Assembly (NCBI GenBank): GCA_963575645.1
Contig: OY754466.1
Location: forward strand, 15,168,001-15,232,000
Length of the DNA stretch: 64,000 nt
Origin: Xanthostigma xanthostigma
Lineage: Eukaryota; Arthropoda; Insecta; Raphidioptera; Raphidiidae
Direction of reading: 5' to 3'
Under the pieces are notes generated by a model. The model saw only the letters and a program-made list of their open reading frames with translations, was not told the DNA's origin and did no database searches. Shown here in pieces: positions 55,641-64,000 of the stretch. The translations under genes were made by a program, and so were the position numbers. Within the stretch, counting starts at the first letter, position 1; each line of letters starts with the position of its first letter.

Positions 55641-56295
55641 CCACAGTATCTGTAAATTTTTTACATGTCGTCAAAACGACATCTTTCGGAAAATTTAGGG
55701 GGAAAACGCCCCAAAATCAAGAAAAGTCATAGAGGAAATAGGTGTCAGACTAGGCCTAAATCATATACAAAGTATGTATCAGTAAAATTTTTGTCGACGG
55801 GCACTCTGACTATTTAGACGCATATTATATACATGGGTTTTGTTGACATGGTTGATATGGAAATCATTAATGAATTATAGAAAATCATTTCACATAAAAT
55901 GTAAAGAACTAGCTGTTCTGTCGCGTCTAGAATGAGGTAAAGGCGTCAAACCGATAGATTTAGAAAATGCCATCCAGCAAGTGACTTAGCATTCTGAGAA
56001 AAAAATAAAATAAAAATTGGTCAAGTGGAGCCGCTGGAAATTCTCGATGCAAGTAAATATTCTATTAATGATTAAAATAAATTATTAAGACTTAAGAGAC
56101 AGTCTGACATCAGCTGGTACATTTACTGTTCTTTTTTTTATTTATAGGTTGCTACTAGATGTCACTGTAAGCTCTTAAATATGCTTATTATTGCTGCTAG
56201 GTGTCTCTACTAGCTACTAAATTACTTTTTTTAATGTTTTCCTAGATATCGCTGCTAGTTACATTGTTTTTTAAATGTAGATATATTTTTATAGT

Positions 56296-57000
56296 ACTCG
56301 CTACCCGCGGCTTCAAACGCGATTGAGACGAAACACGGATGCATTCCCATTATTTGGCATAATTACTCCTTTCTCGACGTAGACCCCGCTAATAAGTTAC
56401 AAAACTGATGACATTCACGTGATCGACGTCCTGACAAACCTTCAAAATGACATGCATGTTGATTTTTAGATAATTTATTTCTTTTTACCCTCTGAAGGGG
56501 CTGTTTTTGAAAAAGCACGAAACGCGCGTTTTTTTATTTGTTAACAGGAGTAATCCTGCGCATTTTCGAATTAATACATCTATCTTATATGATTTCACCA
56601 TGCAAATTTTGAATCCCCGTTAAACCCTTGTAGGGGTTTAATTTTCAAAAATCTGTTCTTAGCGGATGCCTATGTCATAATACCTATGTGTCCCCAATAT
56701 TAGGCCAATTCGTCCAGTGATTTGAGCAGTGCGTGGATTCTACATTCAAATCTTGACCCCCGTTACACCTTTTTAGGGGTTGAATTTTCAAAAATCTGTA
56801 CTTAGCGGATGCCTACGTTATCATAACTATCTGTGTTCCAAATTTCAGCCCAATCCGTCCAGTGGTTTGAGCTATGCGTTGATAGATCACTCAGTTTATA
56901 CTTTGCGTCCCTTCGCCGTCTAAACGGTGCCGTTTGGACGGCCACCGTGTATGTGTGAAACTATAGTCAGTCAGTCACGGTTTCCTTTTATATAATTATT
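56296..57000. mobile_element. Helitron-like element with direct repeat copy 2
   Basis: It starts CGCTACCCGCGGCTTCAAAC (same family as 29495) and includes the second copy of the 265-bp repeat (56391-56650). It ends with CAGTCAGTCACGGTTTCC near 56970. Short modules 'GCGGATGCCTA' recur at 56645 and 56803. Confidence 0.45.
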
Positions 57001-57432
57001 TAGATTGTTATTAGACGACTGATTCTAAATCGTCCATGACCCAGACCCTAATCCTAGTCCAGCGTTTTGTAAACTTTTCATATATGAACTCCTAAACTTG
57101 CTGCGGACCACCATTAAAACAAACAAACAAAATGCATTATTTTTATGATTAAAATATGTAATATCAGAAACCACAAATAATGTCTGAATCTAGAAGATCT
57201 GATAATGATCAATTATGATGTGATACCATACAAAATACCTAAAAAAATGTCATTTCAAATTAAAAGTAACTTACACGAAAGATTGTTTTTGGAAAAAAAA
57301 GATGAACCCCGTAACTTACAACTCTAAAATAATATTTTTTTTCTTAATTATAATATTATTTTAAATCGAACATCTGCACCAAATTATAAATTGCTCCCTT
57401 CAATAGATAAATCCACCTCCGCCATATACTTT

Positions 57433-57780
57433 TATTCTATACTAAGCATATAGGAATAAAATCGCAATCGAACTATTACGGTGCAAATATATACTTCTGT
57501 CTTTTTTTACGCCGTAAGCACTGGCGTATCCAGGAGGGCAAAACGAGGGGGACCCGGCTTAAGAAATTTCTAATTTGCCCCCTCCTGGGCCAAAAACTGG
57601 GTACGCTCATGTTAACGTCATAGAAAAAGACAAAGTTTTTGAAACAGAGATACTTTATTCAGATTGAATGCAAGTATACATCAACCAATCCTATCATCGG
57701 GGAAATCAGGGAATTACATCAAAGAAAGAGACGCAGATATATTTTTGATATACGCTTTATCGCGTTCACTCACTGCACAT
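57433..57780 (-). repeat. Dispersed repeat, inverted mate of 38.4 kb
   Basis: Read on the minus strand it follows 38388-38717. It includes the CCCAGGAGG and GGCTTAAGAAATTTCTAATT segments. Confidence 0.7.
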
Positions 57781-58312
57781 TGCGTAGATAGGCAATGATT
57801 CATATAGTTAATTAATAGATATATGATCTCCGCTGACGATTTCATAAAATTTCGGTCATATCGGGTCGATTTTGTAAAAATTTTAGTAGCACAATCCACT
57901 CTTTACTATAAAAGGTTACATTTCTATTTTTTAACAATTCTGAGAATGTTTTGTGTATATTTGATCCAAAAACATTTTCCAACCCTCAAAATGGTCCGAT
58001 TGAACCAATTTTAAATAGACCTTGTGCAGTGATGGATTCCAATATGTGTACCAAATTTCGTTTAAATCAGACACTCGCTTATACGATGCACTAAAAAGTT
58101 TAAAAAAGTTTTTATTCTACAACATTTTAAAGCGTGGTACACTCACTATACTTACATTTCGAGTGGGCCCCACGCATTTAAAATTTATAGAGAATGAAGA
58201 AATTGATTTTCTATGTTTCAAGTGCGTTGATATCGTGTTTTTTTATATTTTTTCAATGTCGCCACTGCCACAATAAAGTGAGGCTAACAAGCTAAAGCTT
58301 TATATTATTACA

Positions 58313-58486
58313 ATGATGGCAGGTTTTATTTGTGACGCGTCCGTTCCCCGACCACCCGCTGGGCGGCGTCGTCGACTATGGTGTTCGTGCGTCGCGGCGG
58401 TCTACTTTAGTTTATCATTTCAGTTTGCGATTTGGACTTCGCCGACGTGTTTCAACTGTCTTTATTTATCACAGTCCGTGTTTTAA
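58313..58486 (+). CDS. Small ORF in a CpG-rich patch, doubtful
   Basis: A 57-codon ORF starts MMAGFICDASVPRPP followed by GRRRRLW and runs to TAA. The first 130 bp are the most CpG-rich stretch for several kb (GGGCGGCGTCGTCG, GTCGCGGCGG). The protein has no motif that I know. The patch may instead be a promoter or 5' UTR of an unseen gene. Confidence 0.2.
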   Translation: MMAGFICDASVPRPPAGRRRRLWCSCVAAVYFSLSFQFAIWTSPTCFNCLYLSQSVF

Positions 58487-59104
58487 CTTCGGCTAAAATC
58501 GGATATTCGACCGATTATTATTTATAAACATAAAACAAGTGAATAATACTAATAGAATGAGAGTGCAAACACATATTTTTCCATCAATTTAAATTGCGTA
58601 TAAATATAAAATTAAAAATATAATAATGAGCAGTTACAAGAACCGGACACAAATTACAAATTAGTTTTGCTATTTTGGACGAACCAAATACGGAATTTTG
58701 AAAAAGTAACCACAAAAGATCCAAATCTTGACTTATCTCATATTAGTAACAATTTTCTAAAGTCAATTAATTATTATCTCGAAAATACTGGCTTTGTAAA
58801 ACATGCGATTTTTAGCCGCAGGCCCCCGTCTTGCTATAATATGTGACACACATATAAAATGAACCTTTTCTTGATTACACGCTAAAAAATGTTATGAACA
58901 TGTGCTTAGTTAGTATTGCCGCTGAGACATAACAAAACAAGAAATCACAAAATTAAGAATTTTTCAAAAATAAATTATCGACATCTCGCTGCTGTATACA
59001 GACGAGGAAAGCATAATCATGAATGTACCGAGACGTTAGGTGTAGATAAATAGCGACCAAAAAATAAGTGAATTTTTCTACCGTCTCCGAACGGTCAAAA
59101 TAAC

Positions 59105-59496
59105 CAGACTTGTAAAAAATACTTTTGAAAAGTATTTAAATACAATTAATACTCTTGCTTCATTGAGTATTTAAATTCAAATACTAATACTTTTGCTGCA
59201 TAGAGTATTTGAAATACAAATACTCCGAAAGTATTTGAAATATAAATACAAATACTTTTGAGTTATATTTATAAAAATATTCTCAAGCAAATGCTTGATC
59301 TATCAGCAGGTACAGAAGCTGAACTAATTAAAAAATTATTCTGAAGCAAGTAGGTATATATAACTTGTAAAAAATACTTAATTTTAAGTATTTAAATACA
59401 AATAATAAATACTTTCCTTAAATAGTATTTGCAATACAAATACTAGAAAAGTATTTGTATTTTGAAATACTTTTACTCAAATACTTTACAAGTCTG
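59105..59496. mobile_element. hAT-like MITE
   Basis: The ends are CAGACTTGTAAA and TTTACAAGTCTG, with an exact 8-bp duplication AAAATAAC at 59097-59104 and 59497-59504. The interior is built of many variants of AGTATTTGAAATACAAATAC, able to fold extensively. Confidence 0.85.
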
Positions 59497-59910
59497 AAAA
59501 TAACATAATAATGTGTAATGTGTCAAATGAGACAATAATCACGGAAAAACTACGTTGGAAAAACTGAGGGTCAAAGGTCAAAATGGTCACCCAAAGCAAG
59601 TATGATTATTGCACATCATCGCCAACGCTATGTGCTCTAATAACGCTTTGCGCATCAGAACAAATAGTTTATATCTAGGTTAATTTCGCAATTCAAATTG
59701 TATAACTTTCTGAAAAGGAAATCTTCTGTTCTATAAAATGAAACAATTTTTTAAAATGATTCGGACTCATAATTACTTTTTAAAATTGTAACTGAAAGCA
59801 GCTGCTGTCAGTTGGTTCGTGTGTTCGTCCGTCCGAGTCGTACAGGTCGCCATTTTAGACGTATCGACTTTGTTTATTTTTCTTTTCGCTTTGTTTACTA
59901 TTAAATTTTT

Positions 59911-60027
59911 AATGCAAGCTGATGTATCCCAAAAAAGTCTATACCATTATGTAAAATTGCATGGTGATGTATCAAAACGAGCTCAAAAATGCATCAGTAA
60001 TAAAAAAACAACATTTACATACTATTA
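59911..60027 (+). CDS. Small ORF (38 codons), doubtful
   Basis: ATG at 59911 (MQADVSQKSLYHYVKLHGDV...) runs to TAG and is preceded by about 100 bp with CpGs (TTCGTCCGTCCGAGTCGTAC). It may be the start of a decayed gene or transposase. No homology is recognised. Confidence 0.2.
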
Positions 60028-60117
60028 GAAACATTTGTTCAGCGTGAACATTAGTGCAATAAAAATCTAAACGAAGGATGACATTTTGACCGACTGAATT
60101 TCTAAAACCAATTTTAA

Positions 60118-60640
60118 ATTTTACCATTCCAACTCAATAAGTGGGAAATTATGCTAATTTAATTCAATATTTACTTTTCCAAAAAAGCATATTTTTAGAA
60201 AAAGTTTATTCGTCTGTTTGACAGTGAGCACGATACAGGTTAAACGGTCCAGCAGATCGAAACCAAATTTTCGTAAGATGTTTCAAATACTTATAAATAT
60301 GAAGAGCCCAATTGTTTTTGGGGTAAAATCGGCGCATGTGCAGAAGAAATATGCGGTTTAGCCTGGTTATATTGTAATGATATACTTTTCATAACGGTTT
60401 ATTATAGTATTTATTTTTCCAAAATAGTTTCGTAAAACAGTTTTTTTATTCAACTTTATGGATTCGGAAATACTTTGAAAATAAAAAAAATCAGCTGTTT
60501 CTTGTTCTGAAGATCTGTTAAAAAGAAATTTGTTTGGTAGCTGACATGCTTTGGTTAATTTTTATATGTGATGCCATATTTGTAAATGAATAGTAAATAT
60601 CATAATATTTATTTCTAGCCGCTAACCACGTCACCGTACG
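60118..60640 (+). mobile_element. Dispersed repeat family C, diverged copy
   Basis: CCATTCCAACTCAATAAGTG at the start, CACGATACAGGTTAAACGG, GGCGCATGTGCAGAAG and ATCAGCTGTTTCTTG line up with 31878-32462 and 32918-33566. It is more diverged than those copies. Confidence 0.6.
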
Positions 60641-60669
60641 TGTTAACAGATATTTTATTTTATTTATCA

Positions 60670-61345
60670 CTAGCTGCTACCCGCGGTTTCGCACGCGATT
60701 GAGATTAAACGGAACAGCGACAACAGCAGTAGAGCCGTACTCAGGGCCCGATCCAGCTATTTCGCTGCTCCGGGCAAAATAATATTTGCCGCCTTTTACC
60801 CATGCGTTGTTCCTTAGATGGTGTAATTTTTTTTGTTTAACCATCTTTCAAATTTTCGCCGCCGATGCCGCGCCGCCATCAATATTGCCGCCCCGGGAAA
60901 TTGGCCGGTTTGTCCCCCCTAGATCGGGCCCTGGCCGTACTACTTTAAAAAAACAATAATTATACACTTAGATGCTTTCGCCAGCAGTTTTTGCGTGCTA
61001 TAATATATATTACGTGTGAATTTTAAGATCACCCCTATTTTACCATGATACCATCTTCAGGAATGCTTTTGCAGAAACACTGAAATACGTACCTAATCTT
61101 TTATTTCTTATCAAAAGCCTAAATATATGAATTTTTATATCCCTAATTTGAGAAATGATGGGTTCCCCATACAAACTTTCATCCCTTATTTCACTTACAG
61201 GTTTTTTTTTGAGACAAAAAGTACCCTATGTCCTTCCTCAAGATGCAATCTATCTCTTTGCCAAATTTTATCGAAATCTGTTCAACGGTTTAGGCGTGAA
61301 AGCGTAACAAACAAACACACTCTAATTTGCATTTATACTATTAGA
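60670..61345 (-). mobile_element. Helitron-like element with a nested hAT MITE
   Basis: The plus strand starts CTAGCTGCTACCCGCGGTTT and ends TTATACTATTAGA (minus-strand TCTAATAGTATAA). The GGCGTGAAAGCGTAAC motif near 61290 is shared with other ends. A 192-bp hAT-like MITE is inserted at 60742. Confidence 0.6.
60742..60933. mobile_element. hAT-like MITE with 8-bp duplication
   Basis: The inverted ends are CAGGGCCCGAT and ATCGGGCCCTG. The target GCCGTACT is duplicated exactly at 60734-60741 and 60934-60941. TTGCCGCC motifs occur inside. It is clearly younger than the Helitron that it interrupts. Confidence 0.9.
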
Positions 61346-61439
61346 TAAATAATTATGTCAAATGACAATTATTTTTGAAGTTAGAATAATCTAATTGGCT
61401 GGAGTTTTTCCGTGATTGTAGTCTGTTCTAATCATATAA

Positions 61440-61700
61440 TTCGTTTCTAAATTCAAAGACTCGGAAACGTACGAGACGCGAACGGCTATTTCTCGACGAG
61501 GTGCCTGTACTGTAAAGCCCTGTTAATTGCGTAGTGTCGCGATGAGCAGCCCGTGAAATATGTTCTATATAGGCGTCAGTTTGCCGTACCGACGTCGTGC
61601 GCGCACCAGGACACGGCGCGCGGGCGCTCTTCTAACGACAAAAAGTAGTTCCGCACGATGCGTGCATCTCGAATATACGCGTATTGTTCCTAAAACCGAT
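61440..61700 (+). promoter_or_regulatory. CpG-rich promoter-like patch
   Basis: This 260-bp segment is rich in CpG (GACGTCGTGCGCGCACC, ACGGCGCGCGGGCGC), unlike its AT-rich surroundings. TCTATATAGG at 61563 is TATA-like, and CGTCAGTT follows. No spliced ORF could be attached to it. Confidence 0.25.
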
Positions 61701-61759
61701 TTCATGTACCGCGCCGTTGTTGTAATCCTTCTCTTACGTAACCTGTTTATTATTATTTA

Positions 61760-63400
61760 ATTGTGTTTGTTGACAGTGCTAACGTCTTCAATTGTTTAAA
61801 ACAAATGACAGCAGACAGTGCATTGTTGTTTATTGATTATTGTATGGCCTGAGCAGATATTCTACATATATATTCTATATATCTACATATAGTTACAATA
61901 TACCGCATATTTAACATAACCCTATTTTGTTTAAAGATTAGAAACCTTTGAAATACGGTTAGTTTTGTTGCAAAGAATAAGTTGCCTATACAAATATTAC
62001 ATGTGATTTCTATCTAATTAGTTTGTAAATATACAGGCGATTAATATTATCAAATAAAGTGGGCGTGTAGATATAAATTTTCGGTACATTTCTATAATAG
62101 ACATATATTTTTGTTAATATAAAAGCTTAATGAAATTAAATATTTATAAGTTGAATGACATTTAAAAAGTTATGAGTGATGTAAATTTTAATGCGGTTTT
62201 TTTTTTTTTTGGTTGAACTTTATTACATAAATTGACCTAATTTCCATTTATTCCATTTATATTAACTTATAGATTTGATATGACAATTGCTATAGAAGGC
62301 TTGAACCTAAAAATGATTCCTTGTTAAGCATTCCTCATGTTTTAAATTGTAGGTAACCGACTTATTATGTTGTATTTCCCTACTTATTTTCTTTTCTATA
62401 GAGCTTAATTCTTATAATAAATTTTCTTCTTTTTCAAATAAAACAATGTGGGTAGAAAATCATTAGTTTTTCACTCGTATTTATTTATTTTTCTAGTAAA
62501 TATAACCAACCGAAAAAGTCGTTTAGTTTCAGTACTTTTCACTTTTTTTATTAAATATTATACTCTTTTAAACATTTCACTTTTTGAAGTTAAAATTTCT
62601 GTATAATTGGGTACGTTACGGTACAACTTTCTGTCAATTTACAATTTTTTTTTTATGTGATGATAATATTTTTTTATTTATTTATTCCATTTACAGTAAA
62701 TTTTTTATACCTGTATATATACAGTTATAAAGATTTTAGGAATTTTCCACCCAACTTATAAGCCAGTGCTACTGTGGAAGCACAAAATAATATATATCAT
62801 TATTTATACCGTCTATTTATTATTAGTTTTACCAGTTTTAAATTGCGTTTGAAATATTTCCTTCTACCACTGTGACGTCACAAGGGTAACAACCACAGTT
62901 CTGTGGTAGGTAACAACTGTAGAATAAAAATTTTCAAGTTATTTATCAACCTTCAACGGTCAACACCGGTTAACAGAAACTTTATTTTATTTATTATAAT
63001 ATGCCAAAACTCAATATTTTTTAAGTTGGAATAATCCTGTCGCCCAATTGTTTAATTTTTTGAGTACAGATTATTATTTAGCTATTTTTGTTGATTGTAA
63101 ATTTTCTGTTCCGATCGAGAGGGCTCATCAAAAATCAATGATGCGTTATTTTATTACATTCAAGTATAGTTTCGACGTTTTTCTCTAGCTTCCTTATTTC
63201 TAAATACGCAAGCTATTCTACAATCCGACGTTTACGGTACTCTGACGTTGACAATCCGCCTGGCACTTGCTGTAATCTGATTATTTGTATCTTTCCAGTA
63301 ATTCGGCGCCGAATTAGTCAAATTCTAATGTGATACTCGACTTAATATTTATATCTGGATTGCAACGAATCGTTTCTTCATAATCGTTATATTCAGACCC
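61760..63400. other. AT-rich, no gene recognised
   Basis: Long T and A runs and no ORF or repeat end of note, except a short family C-like tail near 63000-63060 (GTTGGAATAATCCTGTCGCC). Confidence 0.4.
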
Positions 63401-63416
63401 GGGAATATTATCATGT

Positions 63417-63745
63417 ATAATACGCGCCACGGATCTAAAAGGTTCGGAAGTTAGTCACAAACAGCGTTGCAAAGCCACATTTTAGAGCCGTTGATACTCC
63501 CACCACCTCCCAGCTACTTGCACGAAACGTGCGCTCGTCGGTGATTGGCCGGGATCGCTCGTTGCCTTTGTCACTTGTCGCTTTCCTGCTTTAAAGTATA
63601 GTCGAGTACGCTATTGTCAAGTTGTTATTGCTATTTTAGTTTTGTTGAGTTGCGAGTTTGTAGTTTTTCAACAGACTGTACAAGCGCAAGCCCGCATTCG
63701 CATCTAACTTCCGAGCCTTTTAGATTCGTGGCGCGTATTATATCT
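63417..63745. promoter_or_regulatory. Promoter-like segment inside a 40-bp inverted repeat
   Basis: ATAATACGCGCCACGGATCT (from 63417) with AAAAGGTTCGGAAGTTAG is mirrored at 63703-63745. The enclosed 250 bp is GC-richer, with GATTGGCC (an inverted CCAAT box) near 63542 and several CpGs. It may be a small DNA element or a gene promoter. The 110-codon ORF at 63614-63946 has no recognised motif. Confidence 0.35.
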
Positions 63746-64000
63746 AAGATACTTTTTTGCCAGACCTCATATAAAATAGTTGCTTTTTTGTGCTTGTATA
63801 GCGGTAGTAAAATAACCCTTTTTTATTCACTAGTGCGTAAACTGCAAAGTAAAACAATAATAATGCGATTTTATCAATCCAACTGTTCTACCTCTGTCAG
63901 TTTTCATACTTTTACCAATGCCTTGCTTTTACAATGGAAATGGTAGAACGATAACGTTTACACTACTTTACGCACTAGTGCGAAATGGATCATTTTACTA

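Noticed and set aside
55930-55990. Resemblance of GATTTAGAAAATG to receptor exon 2 (a second DNA-binding-domain exon?)
   Set aside because: Only about 15 bases agree; no zinc-finger cysteines are encoded and the frame contains stops.

Overview
This is a 64-kb piece of an AT-rich insect genome. Genes are split into short exons with GT-AG introns, and most of the DNA between them is transposon-derived. A dispersed repeat at about 25.18-25.36 kb (proximal half of the 'AGGGTTCCGTTTT' type) and many Helitron-like ends ('CCGGCTTCGCCCG' next to CTAG) are what I associate with moths and butterflies, but I cannot fix the order from this window alone.

Two cellular genes can be reconstructed. (1) A complete NR2E-type orphan nuclear receptor on the + strand, 33683-48335, has eight coding exons that join in frame into about 500 residues: zinc-finger DNA-binding domain, Ala/His/Pro- and Ser-rich hinge, and ligand-binding domain with an AF-2 helix. 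(2) An odorant-binding protein gene on the - strand, 54774-53475, has five short coding exons and a TATA box; the last exon, with the final two cysteines, was not found. A possible first coding exon of an unidentified gene lies at 1975-2087 (+). No exons were found elsewhere, although a few CpG-richer patches (32.5-32.8, 58.3-58.5, 61.4-61.7, 63.4-63.7 kb) could be promoters or 5' exons.

The mobile DNA is the most informative part. A full-length Ty3/gypsy-type LTR retrotransposon (7148-13860) has two 985-bp LTRs in which I see no differences, a 4-bp target duplication, and gag and pol in the same reading frame separated by one UGA. Around it are Helitron-like elements (one with a helicase remnant), pogo/Tigger-like MITEs with TA duplications, hAT-like MITEs with exact 8-bp duplications, a piggyBac-like MITE with TTAA, a dead Tc1/mariner-superfamily transposase, and a 5'-truncated non-LTR retrotransposon. 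Several long palindromes are present, one a 1-kb fold-back in nuclear receptor intron 1. A set of them shares a CGAAACG core next to a short hairpin that resembles a decayed hammerhead ribozyme core as found in Penelope-like retroelements.

Layout: 1-4 kb sparse, one candidate exon; 4-14 kb MITEs, a Helitron and the LTR element; 14-31 kb a patchwork of Helitrons, hAT and palindromic elements; 31-33.6 kb two copies of one dispersed repeat just upstream of the receptor; 33.7-48.3 kb the receptor with repeat-filled introns; 49-53 kb repeats, LINE and Helitron remnants; 53.5-54.8 kb the odorant-binding protein; 55-64 kb repeats and possible promoters. I found no CRISPR, operon or other prokaryote-type system. 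The two cellular genes show no evident functional link.
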